Of a stretch of DNA of 64,000 nt, positions 11,181 through 24,100 are shown one piece after another. Source of the stretch: Fasciolopsis buskii. Lineage: Eukaryota > Platyhelminthes > Trematoda > Plagiorchiida > Fasciolidae. Numbering within the stretch: position 1 is the stretch's first letter; each line of letters starts with the position of its first letter. The notes below the pieces were generated by a model. That model did no database searches. It worked only from the letters and a program-made list of their open reading frames with translations, and had not been told where the DNA came from. Location of the stretch: positions 1 to 64,000 of the forward strand of contig LUCM01003417.1 of NCBI GenBank assembly GCA_008360955.1. The letters are read 5' to 3'. Position numbers and translations under genes: made by a program.

Positions 11181-14100
11181 CTGAAAAACGCAAGTTAAAA
11201 TGAGGTGTCGAAATTCATGTTAGTTAGAAAAAAAGCAACAAAAACGGCAGATTAAATTTATATAGGAGATGACTGTCCAGCTTACTTTTTGGAAATCACG
11301 GATACAATGCACACATGCTTCATCAAGCTGGTAAGAAATTATCTGCAGTGCAAATATACCTCCTTCGAATCGAAACATGAACCCGGGATAAACGACCGAG
11401 CTGATCATTATGCCGGACTGGACCTCAAGGGTTTAGTAAAAATCGAAATAACATGACAACAAAGACCCCGCCCGTAAATAACGTTTGTCCGTTCAGGTGA
11501 TACAACCCCCGAACTTCGCCAACGTGCTCTACCATTAGTGTCCACTTCACAACACCATCTACTCAAAACAGAGAATGAGATCGACAGGTCGGATAATTAC
11601 ATATAAGAGGAAAGGTTAAGAATGCAGGAATGTTACTGACGAAGACACGGAGTCATACGTCTTACTCTAACGAATCATCGCTTGAGGATGATCTCGAAAG
11701 CCTAACTGAATTTATACAAGCCACGAGACTGGTTAAGCTTTCAAGACATTTCTGTCGTACTATAGGCTGTACTCCTTGATCCAACCCAGAAAGACAGAAT
11801 ACAGCAAGGCAGCCGTTACGTGGACATACGCAAAAATATATGAGCACTTTAACCAGTGGACTGGTTTGCATAGACCCAGTTCGAATGCCAGATTGAGGCT
11901 CACGAGATCCCCCCCCCCCGGGCAATCGGCAGTTGGAGAAAAGTGTTGATGTAGCTCAATACCGCAGTCAGTGGTGTTCTTTCATTCGAAACCTCTCTTT
12001 TCGTGTGGTTGTTCAAATTGCTATTTTATATCCACTCTATTACTACATCTTGTCGTCTTCTTTGCGTTTGAAAAATAAGGGTTGAAATGTAGCAATCAAA
12101 GCCAGAGTATGATGGTGCAACGTGAATGACTGTAAAAACTAAACTGAACTTATTTTATTCTACGAGTTCCAACTCATTACCATAAACGGGAAATGGGGGC
12201 CAAATTCATGGATTCATTCTATTTTTCAGTCCTCACCTTCATAATATTCGGCAGTGTGACGTAGCGTGGCTGATTCAAACGCAAATCTGTGGTCACAACC
12301 GCGGGTAGTTTGACGCGAACCGTGAACAAGCCACCGTCGACTTCACGAGTGACTATCAGGTGATCATCATGTGATTCAATCTGGAACGAGAAAGGCAAAT
12401 TGTCAGTATCGAGGTGAGAACGAAACAACTTGATTCGTGCCCAGCAGATCGGTTCAGTTCAGTTTGCACAACCACTGACCTTGTACCAACGTGCTCTGTT
12501 TTCGGTTGCTACCTCACGAAACCATTGTTCAAACAGAAAAATGAACGAGGAATGGTGAAAATAGCCTGCAAGCTGAGAAACTATACATAAGAAAGGGGAT
12601 TTTGAATGCAAGAACGCCAGTGATTGCAGCGATGAGCCATATGAGTACCTGAAGTGGTACAAGCTGCCGACGAAAACCCTGAGCAGCAACAGTGGTAAAC
12701 ATCAACGGACACTTCTTAGGGATCGTAACTGCCGAGGTGGCTGCAACCATCAAACACAAGCAAGAGCCCAACGGGTATTGAAAACCATGTGTCAGTTTTT
12801 CACAAATCCACATTTTAAATTGCGGTCTAGTTCCATAAGGGGATTCACACGGTTCACTAGAGAAACGTCCCTTTCCTCTTGAGAACAATATGGCCCCGAG
12901 GATCTGCACAGGCAGTTCAAACATATTGGTACTTTTAGGCGATGCGGTCTACTTTTGTTGCGACTGGCTTCATGGAGAGGATAAGCAGCGACTTCGTGAA
13001 TTCCATTGATCGTGGCTGTCCATGCTGGGCAGTTGGCAGTCAGGTCCTTGAAGACTTCGACCAGTGTTGTACAACAAACGGAATCCATACTAGATTTTGT
13101 CTTCGAAAACGATGTCCCTCTGAGCTTCCTTTCGTCCTATTAGCCGCCTATGCCAATCCAGAACTGCGGAGTGTAAGTATAATGTCGCTTTGTGTGCTCA
13201 GGTCTACGAAGGAAGTATGCAAACCATTTCAATCGGCCGGGTGATATGCTCGTTGAAAGACGGGCGGTTTCATTTCAGACGCAGTTGCGGCAGGTCACCT
13301 TTAATAAAGATCCAAGTCTTCAATGATTGAAAACCTCCAGTCCCCAACAGCACCAACTCTTAAGGATCGGATTTCACAGCCATACGATAAAACCGATCGG
13401 ACCGAGCTTAGTGTTGAAAATAACCTCGCTCTGTCGCCAGGGCATGCAGAACCACTGTTTGTACCTCATCAATGTAATGTTTGGCAATATCCGCAGCTTG
13501 TCCGTTTGATAGGATGATAGAGTAGAGCAACTTAGCAGAGAAGAAAATCACACAGCATTGAAGCAGAAAAGACGGTAAAACATCATATACCAACTCACGG
13601 TCGATAATGAGCATAGAGCGAGGAATACTCTTTCATAAAATGTGTGAAACATGAGTGTAATGGAAGACGCACGTCCCAAAGCCGCTAGGCCCTACTACAT
13701 GGAGGATAAAATGGAAGCGATAATTGTGGTTCTGAAATTGGAAGCGGCATGGAAGGGTGCGATAGGTCAGGTTTGATAAACACCGCGATGACAGCGAGCT
13801 AGCGAATACCATCAAAGTGACCAGCGAATATGGGACCCGAACCTTTAACATCATTCTGTTGGAAGATGCTTTATCCACCAAGCCATGGACCTTCATGTTT
13901 CGAACAATCGGACCAGCATCAATAATGATCATAACGTGAGAATAATCATCCCAAAAACAACCGACGGTCGCTGTAGTTGTGATCGCCGTCGAGACGGTAG
14001 TGATAATCGTTAGTCGGTTTCTTGCAGTGTTTGATGGGTTGATCTTTGACCAGCGTACTCAAGTGTATCACGCAAAATGTAAGAGGTACAACAAATTATG

Positions 14101-17100
14101 ACGCTAAAATCAAGCGGTGGACATACGAAACCTCTCTCCTTATACATTATATATATATATATATGTATATATAAATTGTCCACAGTATCTGGATAAATGA
14201 ACAAAATTTCCTCGGAAGCACACGAACCTTTTCGCGGTTATTACCGCTCCTCAGGTATACGTACCCGATACATTCTCTTGCTCAAACATTCTCATACTTG
14301 TACATTCCCAATTGGTATGTCTCACCAGAATTTGGTTTGTAGCGTCAAGGATGTACATGGAAGCTCTTTGTTGAAGAGTCCACAGAAGAATCACAATTGT
14401 GATTTGTTGATAATCCCTTATCAGCTGGGCTGAGTCAACCCTGGAAACGAAGGCAGAATGTCACCAGAATATATGTATATAATATATATTTTATATACTA
14501 TATATATAAAAGAGATGAAGACGACGGGAATAAACAGGGCGCATAGCTCACCACACATTTCCGCCCAGTCAGTTTTCACTACTTTTAACTTTGTACCAAA
14601 CTCTTCTGGCTTCAGTCACTATTTTGCAGTACCATGTATTCATAAGAGGAAAAGAGGACCGGAAATTATGAAGGATCGATTGCAAAGTAGTCAATTGTAG
14701 AAAGGAAAGAAACTGAATCCAATAATACCACTGACTGCGGCATTAAGCCATATCACCTACTGAATTGTACGAATGCTAGCTACTCTTCCCCTCACTTCTA
14801 GGTTGTCGACTGCCCATCGCCGTTCTGACTTCAATTCATACTACCAGTCCGTTAAAATCCATAAAAGTTTACACTAGATTGTTAATAAGTCTTATCACAA
14901 GCCTGCGATCAAAAGGTCCAATTTGTAAGACATTAGGACGATCGGAGTGAGGATTAGAGATTAAATGCTCATCGTAAACAATTTCTAAATGATGGTGGAA
15001 CTGCCACGAATGGTGCTCATAAAACCATGTACTTTGCAAACCGTCCAAGATTCATTTAGAATCAAGATTTAGCCAACTATCCCTAACTTGGTACAAAGGA
15101 CCACTAGACAGTATTCATCCTCGCATTCTGGTGGGAATACTATCCCAAGAGGAGAATGAATAGGATACTATTAGGATAGGCTGTTTTAGATGCACGGTCG
15201 TTTAAGGGTATTTATAGGTATGCTCGGGACGAGTAGCCACTTCGATGCCTGAAACGCTCGTCACCTGACCATAATGAAGTTACTGAAGGGTAAGATACAC
15301 TCCGAAGAGCTGAGTGGGTTTGACCCGAGACCCCGCGGAGCAGAAAGCAGTTCAACATTCGCCCAACGTTTCCCAATCTGTGAACATTGGCAACGCATCG
15401 GATGAACAAGTACGAAACGATGTCATGTGAACACCCTGAAACAAAACTCGAACAAAAGAACCAGGGAGATCACCTCCGTGGCCAACTGAAGACGCGGGTT
15501 AGTAACATTAAAGCGGATGTGGATAGCTGAGGACTTCAGTCGGTTTTTGGAGCACGCGACTGGCGCAACAACCGGATTTTGCGGTGCGTAGACCTCGTTG
15601 CAGAACGCAGCGTATGGACGGCTAAAATCAGGGACATCCAAATGGCCGACTTATCCTCTCGCAGCAGCCATTGGCATAAAAGTCAGCATGCAAATAGTCC
15701 GAAAGCTCTTCTTAATTTGGAAGAAAACATTGTCCGCGAGAAAAACACGGCACCGTATGGCTATTTTATTCACTACCATTATCTATAAATCAAAAATGGG
15801 ATAATTCATCACATCGAATTTTCCTAATCTAAATGTTATGGTTCATGAAAACATGTTAAACAACAGGGGTGGATCGAAAGCGTTTCATGCTGAGTACAAC
15901 GCAGCATGACCTTACACTCGGCACGAACAGGCCGTGGAGCATTTGTCTAAAGATCCCAAACAGGACGTCACACACACACACCATATTTGATGACTATTCC
16001 TCCACCACACATTAGCAAACAGTTGTACGTTCGACCCGAGATTTCTCGTGATAAACCAATTGTAGACATGTTCCGTTTTTGAAAAACCGTGAAAGTTTAC
16101 CAACCGTATGAACAATGCTTATCATCCTAGAACGGATACATTCTACTTATCAATAGAACACCAATCGACCAGAAAATGATGCCGGTCCTCCGCGTATTCT
16201 CCCATCGCGTGCCAGAGTGACCCCGATGAATGTCTCACCCCCGCAGGCATAACAGACTTAGAGGCCCATTCTCGTTCGTCCGTGTCCTAGCAATCGTCGC
16301 ATTTTAGGTCAGATTAGAATTCGATCGATTTGTGATAGTGGTAGTAGAAATAGGAGTGAAGCTCATCGAATCACGGGGCATGAGGTCCCCTAAACAGGCT
16401 GAGTGACACTCGCATACGTGTTGTGATAAATTTTGGGAACAATGGTAATCGCAGCCTATGGTCAGTTAAGTCCTATCTTTTCTGTGCCACACTGATTCCA
16501 TTAGCCAACACAACTGAGGTGTGCGCTAAACGACAACAAACCTCTGACTATGTTATTTGGGCAACCGGTAAATGCTGAGCGATAGGACATGCGGGAAGAA
16601 AAGCAAACAAACAAGCCTGAGGGACGGTTCGGAAAATTTGTGCGTCCATCAAAGAAAACGAACAAAGCAAAAATAATTTGAAGATAAGCAAGCACTTGGC
16701 GGTCAATGGTTATTTAACGAGATCATGTCATTTGCGGTTTGGACGAAGTGAAAATTCACAATGCATCCAATTAGCTGGGAGTTTTTGGTGAATGTATCAA
16801 TGCTTCTAATAGTCAGGAATTATTGTTCAATAGAAGATAAACTGGCTGTCCTAGGTGAATTTGATCGAGGCGGTTCCAGGTTGTAATGACCAACACTCGA
16901 CTTTTTAAAAGAATAACGGATGATGAAGCAACTATCACACGAGGCCTCAAGTAGAAAAATGATACAATAGACCGTGTAAGCTTCAATATTTGCAGTTGTT
17001 TTTGGGCACACATAGACGATTGTAGAGACGAATGCTAACAGCCTCAACTGGGTTCTCGATGGATATCCGGAAAGCCAAAGACCTGTATACATTTGGAAAA

Positions 17101-20100
17101 TTCAACAGTTACATTAAATTTAGTAAGAAACTGGCTTTATTTATTCTACTACATGCTTGATGCATGAGTGCAGTAGAAAGGACGTCCCGGTACCAGAAGG
17201 ACCTACTCTACACGGGAAGGGGGACCGACAACCTAGACCCTAGAAATCGGAATGGAATAGAACCCCACAAGGTCTCACTATTTCAGGCGCGGTAACAAGC
17301 CAGAATCGAACCGGCGAATTTCCGGTTGTTGATCAGTTGCTTTACCTCGAACTTGGGTTCAGTTTATCGACAATGACATCGTGAAGCCGGAATCGCCTAA
17401 TCAGAAATGGACTACTTTGAGTAGAGATCAAACTGGAATTCGCGTTGTCGGTCTCACTGAGAGATATTTTATCCAGCCGAATAAATGGATTAGGATGAAA
17501 CTGTTCTCTTCACAAGTGCGCAATACACTGACAAAGAGAAAGAAACAGTCCTTCAAAGCATACGTTGACTTGATAGTTGCCAAACGAACTCAACCAAAAA
17601 TGTAGCTCATTAAGAAAACCTATCGACCCGATAAAAACAACCAATTAGTGTTCTTCCGATCCAGTGAAATGCATTCACAATTGTTGTTAAACCTGGATGA
17701 GGAAATGCTGTTTGAAATGCTGTCAATAGGATACAAATGTTTCCTTCCTGGAAATAAGGGAAAGCAGTTGGATATGGAATTCGAATTCGGGATCTTTTTG
17801 CGTATGCCAAAGATCGCATTATATTATAACCAGAAGAATTCGTGAAATTTAAGTCTACTTTAGTTAACATTTGCTGCCAATATCGGAATAAGAAGGTATC
17901 AACATTTAAGGCACCGGAAAGAATGACAAACTAACAGACAGGTCTTTTGATCAAGACCAGGCAACGGTATCGGAATTGTAATCCACAGTAAATAAAGCTA
18001 ATATTAAGGAACTCATCCAAATTCACATTTAACTCGACCGAGAAAAGATAAGAAGTACTCAGACAGAAAAATCGATCGCTAACAAAGGACGATTGTTGAG
18101 GCGGAAGGAACATATAGAAGGAGCTACGTTTGAGTAGATACTGCTAGTCGGGGCAATTATTCCGAGACTGTATGCGATGTCGAAGATACATAAGAAAGTG
18201 GGGCCCAGTAGATCTATTTTAGACATTTGCAAACTCGCCCTATCACAAGGCAGCTAAGTGATCAACTGCGTTATCGGAGTCAGTGATGTTTCTAATCCCA
18301 AAACACGGTTTAAATTTTGTGGAAAGTGTCGGATACTCGAATCTTGCAGAGGAACAAAAGTTCTCATTCGATTTTATCACCTTCTTCCCAAACGTACCAA
18401 TCAATGAAACAGTCAATTATCTATGCGAATTTATTCTTGAAAACAACATCGATTTACACATACCGGTGGATGGACTGAGGCAATTTCTTTTTGCATGCAG
18501 AAGAAGCGTTCAAATCACGCGTAACCGGAAGATTTATCGTCAGAAAGATGGAGTTACAATAGGATCACCTCTGGAGTCCTTATTCGCCGAAGTCTTGGTG
18601 GAAAAACCGGAAAATGTGCTATCATAGCCAACGACTGCACTTTATAAACGTTATGTTAACGATATCATCTATGTGACGGACGATACCGTCGGTACTACAT
18701 ATACACTGAACACATTCCACAAATGGACCATCGGAATGTTCAATTCCCATTCGAAAACGAAGCAAACAACAGGACAGCATACTTAGATGTTTGCTTAAAT
18801 CGCATGGTTGGTGACTCCGCACAGTTGTCGTTGCATAGGAAAGTCACCTCGAATGGTTTTGCGAAGCTTACAGTAAAACGAAACCGAATGCGTTGCCAGT
18901 CAATAGAGTATGTGAAATTTGGACTTAAGGTACAACGAATGAGGTCTTTGCTTTCTACGACAGAAGTTTCGGGAAAAAACGGTTTTCGTGAACGCTCCCT
19001 TAGAAAAACCGTCAAACAGTTGGAAATGCGCAACAACAAAACAACGAAAGAAAAGAAGACAGTGAGAATCACTTTGTCTTTTGAAGAACATTCCAATGGA
19101 CATCGTTTATCGCAGATTGTTCGGGGTTTTCGATGAAAAGTTACCGGGTGTAATGATACGAATTCTCTTGATATCGAAGCATTCACGTCCAATAGATAGC
19201 GTGTTAAATTCTGTGGCCTCATTTTGTGTATACTCAATTATCTGTTACTATGGGACAGCTTATATCTGCCGTATCGCCAAAGGCCTATCCCAACAGGTTT
19301 GTGAACACTATCCAGCTTGAGTGAACACTGACGAGTAAAACCATTCGGAATACTACGTATTCACACCTGACCCTTAATGAATGTGACGGGATCGTTCAGA
19401 ATAATCCACAAACTTCGAAGTAGACTATCATGACTAGTGAAGTGCCGAGTTCCACCCACAGCTAGAGCCGGAAACACTTGTCTCTACGACCCCCCAACCA
19501 CTTGCGTACACCAAGAACAGTTCGTGTATGAAATGTTAAAATGTTAAATCACAAGAATCAGGACCAGATAAAAGCATTCAAAACACTAGGGTCGAGGAAA
19601 TATTCTATAAATTCAGATCTAGGGAATTAGGTTGTTCACCTTTTTTTATCAAATGTTGCTGAAAAGGAGTGGATTTGATGCTATTGAACGTGCCGTGTCG
19701 ACGTAAATCCCCAAAACGACATCAATCTAACGATGTCACAACCGTCAAAAGAGGAGTTAACAGGTTCAGTACCACAAATGAATAGCTGAGACCTCCCCAT
19801 GAATTATTTCGCACTAGCTTTTCACCGGCCTTTGCCGGTGACACGCAGACCTGGATTCTATATTCTTTTCGTTCTACATCATGGAAACTGGCGACACTCA
19901 GGTGGATTAAGTGTCTGTCATCAAAAAGTTCAAAAGTTCGAGTCCCACATCTGCAGATCAATTTGATGCCAGAGGACAATCCGCTGTTCCCTAGCACGTG
20001 GTGGTTCTGTGCCATTGCTAGTTTAAGAGTCGTGGTTGGCAGTTCTTTCCAACCCAGGTTGGTATGGGGCATGCTTCTTCCACTACACTCATGTTTGAAG

Positions 20101-21104
20101 TTTGCCACAAAAAGACCCCGGATTTTTTTGGTTGCTTCTAATCAAAGGTACTTCTCCCGGTCTTCAATCGCTCCGTTGGTTTTCTGTGTTACCTTGGATA
20201 GCATAACCACGATTGAAAGCGCCAGATTGCAGCTATTTGATTTCTGCTTTGTCAGCGAACACAGGAGCAATGGTAGATGATCGGCTTCGCCGAATTTCGC
20301 TCTTCGTGATGAAATGTGGAGAAAACACTGCCACTTTCCAATGCGTACACGCTCAGATGTCGTCATCCAGTCTCATCTTTCAATCGGAAAACGTCAACCG
20401 AAGGAATTTTGTTCTGCTGAAAAGTTGTTTATAAATTGCGCATCGCGTCAGCACTGTATGCACCCACCTCTACCTCCAATTGCTTTACTATGATCTGAAG
20501 TGGCTATCTCAGGCTCCGATTGGGCCACTTGGCCTGAAAACCTCTCGAAATGCCCGAAATGACCATGCGTCTCAAATAGCCTCGGCTGCGGAAGTCCTAT
20601 GAACTGCCCTCTCGTCGTGGTTTTTCCACCAAAGTAAATGGACGAAGCCGAATGCCGCGTGCTTTCCTCTGATTTCATTGGTCTTTGGTAATCGCGGTTA
20701 CCGTGATTCCAAACCAACCAAAGGTGGCATACGAGGCATACAGTTGCATGTTCACTGGCGTCTGTAGCAGATGAGTAAGCTGCTGACTGAGGATGTCTGA
20801 CCACATTCGAAGATAGCATGAACTGAGAAATCAGTCACCTGATTACGATGTCTCGAATTCATCCAACTGTCTTGCACTTTAGATCATTTGGTCAGAGCAT
20901 CGGAGTAGGGTTCGTCAAGTCAACCTCCTACTTCAATTTGAGCGACCTAGTAGTAATAAGCCCATAGGGGAATCATGCATTCTCACGGATTACGAAGGAC
21001 GTAGAGATGGGGAGTGGAAGAACTGCCATGAACTTTGCACGGTGCTTTCCTTCCCCTCTCTTGTTTATTGTTCTCCTTCTTCACCGTGGCTCTGGTAGCA
21101 CATG

Positions 21105-21141
<37 letters not shown>

Positions 21142-24100
21142 CCATAGTATCTGGATAAATGAACAAAATTTCCTCGGAAGCACACGAACCTTTTCGCGGT
21201 TATTACCGCTCCTCAGGTATACGTACCCGATACATTCTCTTGCTCAAACATTCTCATACTTGTACATTCCCAATTGGTATGTCTCACCAGAATTTGGTTT
21301 GTAGCGTCAAGGATGTACATGGAAGCTCTTTGTTGAAGAGTCCACAGAAGAATCACAATTGTGATTTGTTGATAATCCCTTGTCAGCTGGGCCGAGTCAA
21401 CTTTGGAAACGAGGGCAGAATGTCACCAGAATAATACGTAACGATGTTCCAATTCGATAGGCACTATGCAGCGATTGGAATTGTCACAAGCAATACATGC
21501 CTGTACCGATGATCAAACACGAGTAATGAAGTCATCAAGACGGAAGAAAACAATGTGTTGATGCCGCATCGCAATCACAGCTCCGAGGTTGTTGGAAATG
21601 AGCCATTGATCGGGGCTAGAGGGGACAGAGACCGGGGATGCATCATGTGCCAGATGAGCACCGCGACAAGGAGAGAGAAAGGGATTGGAACTGTAGTTTC
21701 AGTGTGTACATCTAAACTAATAAACCGATAGAAGTTCCATTTTCATTTCAGACTGCACATCCACCTGATAAGAAGAGGATGATGACCATATGAGAGTGAG
21801 AGAGGTGCCGGTGGTGCGAGAGAGGGGGATACAAGTGAGAAGCTTGTACGCAGTTGTTACAAGGAAACTGTATACCAGTGTGCAAGCGAAATCAACACCT
21901 GTGGAAGTGAGATCATTTTCATGGACAGAAAATCGTTCTGTTTGAAGATGAGCCAAAATATACAAGGACAGTATTTGAGCATGGTTGTTACAAGTGGTAA
22001 AAAGACGAAATGAGATAGAAATAAGCGAATAAGCCACAACTGATGAGATTGTGGGTTGTTATCTGACAATAAGCCAAAAAAGCATGTTTGCGCTTGTTTT
22101 GCAATCCTACACAGTGAAGAGATAGGCGCGAACGAGAAAGAAGCCACGTCATTCATGGATGCCTGTGTATTGAGCCCAATCAACGATACAAAGATCCAGC
22201 ATAACAAGACCGAGCGGTGAATGATCGTGTATTTGTGCATTTTTCACATGATTGTGTAACCATGGAGTAAGACTGACAAAAAAGTGAAAAAGGAAGTCAT
22301 TCAGACGTCGAAGCTAAGGAAACAGGACCACAAGCTGAATCAACCGGATCTAATGGATGGAACTAGGAACTGGGTTTTGGCGGGCAGAAAAATGAACTGG
22401 TAATAAACTGATCACCACCATCAATAAAACCGAGGCGCACCACTCGAAAACCATTGTAGAAACAGTTCTTGTTCAAAACCGACAGCCGCTTTGTTAGAAA
22501 TCATCAGTCAGTAAACCTTGTCTCAAAAGAAGCTTCAACATCAGGGTGAGTAAACGTGAAATAAAAACGGCGAACCGGATTTCGCATGATAAAAGACGTT
22601 TTTGCAAGATCTCCCAAGCCTGAGACGTTCGTTGCAGAGAAACCACCACAATGTGATGAATAAACGTAAATCTTGTTAATGGAATTTGGAATGATGGCAA
22701 TCCATATAAAAACCTTAATTCGAACCAGTACCAGTTTAACAATGCGAGTTACCAGTCAAATAAAGTACCGCCAACACCAAAAACTACACCAACAAACAAC
22801 AAGCTTGATGATACAATGACATATATATATATATATATATATATATAGATCACAGTTGTGATTCTTCTGTGGACTCTTCGACGAAGAGCTTCCATGCACA
22901 CTCCTGTTGCTACAGATTCGATTCTGGTGAGAAATATCAATCGATTCGGAGTGTACAAGTATGTGGATGTTTGGACAAGAGAGCATCGGGTACGCATACC
23001 TGACGAGCGACAATAACCGCGAAACCGGTCGTGTGCTCCCGGGCAAATTTTGTTCACGCATCCAGATACTACTTCCTGCTTCTATATATACATACGTATA
23101 TTCTGGCGCATTCTGCCCTCGTTCCTAAGGTTCGCTCAGCCCAACTGACAAACAATTATCAACCAATCACAGTTGTCATTCTTCTGTGGACTCTTCGACC
23201 AACAGCTTCCATGCACACTCCTGATGCTACAGATTCGATTCTCGTGAGAAATATCAATCAATTCGGAGTGTACAAGTATGTGGATGTTTGGACAAGAGAG
23301 CATCGGGTACGCATACCTGACGAGCGACAATAACCGCGAAACCGGTCGTGTGCTCCCGGGCAAATTTTGTTCACGCATCCAGATACTACTTCCTGCTTCT
23401 ATATATACATACGTATATTCTGGCGCATTCTGCCCTCGTTCCTAAGGTTCGCTCAGCCCAACTGACAAACAATTATCAACGAATCACAGTTGTCATTCTT
23501 CTGTCGACTCTTCGACCAACAGCTTCCATGCACACTCCTCATGCTACAGATTCGATTCTCGTGAGAAATATCAATCAATTCGGAGTGTACAAGTATGTGG
23601 ATGTTTGGACAAGAGAGCATCGGGTACGCATACCTGACGAGCGACAATAACCGCGAAACCGGTCGTGTGCTCCCGGGCAAATTTTGTTCACGCATCCAGA
23701 TACTACTTCCTGCTTCTATATATACATACGTATATTCTGGCGCATTCTGCCCTCGTTCCTAAGGTTCGCTCAGCCCAACTGACAAACAATTATCAACCAA
23801 TCACAGTTGTCATTCTTCTGTGGACTCTTCGACCAACAGCTTCCATGCACANTATACATTCACCGACTTATTATCTTTCATTGTTTGCTGTCTTCTTTTT
23901 CTCTTATATGTAAAATTCCCTGAGAGTTAGCAACCAAAACTAAAAACACGTGTTCTACAACCTGCGAAGAAAGGCGGAAGAAAGCGTCTTTGAAGCCATT
24001 GGATTAAGCTACTATCCCTCTGGTTAGCACAGTCAATGTGCAAGCCCTTTTTATAGGTGGGAACAACGATCGACTCTTCCAACAAGGAGGGGACTTTTGC

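Larger units (their letters stand above)
11181..12236 (-). other. ETFB intron 3 (1.06 kb)
   Basis: Bounded by GTGAGG and CAG. It contains a tRNA-derived SINE piece near 11290-11410 and two copies of the 230-bp repeat family. Confidence 0.92.
22849..23851 (+). repeat. 317-bp tandem repeat array with a hammerhead ribozyme in each unit (retrozyme-like)
   Basis: About 3.2 head-to-tail units with an exact 317-bp period: the same words recur at 22851, 23168, 23485 and 23802. Units 2 and 3 differ at only a few bases. Each complete unit has a TA-rich tract (for example 23081-23101), a hammerhead motif, and shared flanking sequence. The array starts directly after an (AT)n tract and stops at the N at 23852, so its real size is unknown. 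Tandem 170-400 bp units with type I hammerheads are the known layout of metazoan retrozymes. No protein is encoded; open frames through the units are accidental. Confidence 0.9.

Noticed and set aside
12529..13244. Overlapping 131-, 98- and 100-codon frames as a small gene beside ETFB exon 3
   Set aside because: Frames on opposite strands overlap, none shows a known domain, and part is the 230-bp repeat.
23031..23913. Repeated open frames of about 100 codons in the 317-bp array as a tandem protein gene
   Set aside because: Open frames exist on both strands of the same unit, start exactly at the ribozyme cleavage point by chance, and the 317-bp period is not a multiple of three, so frames cannot join.
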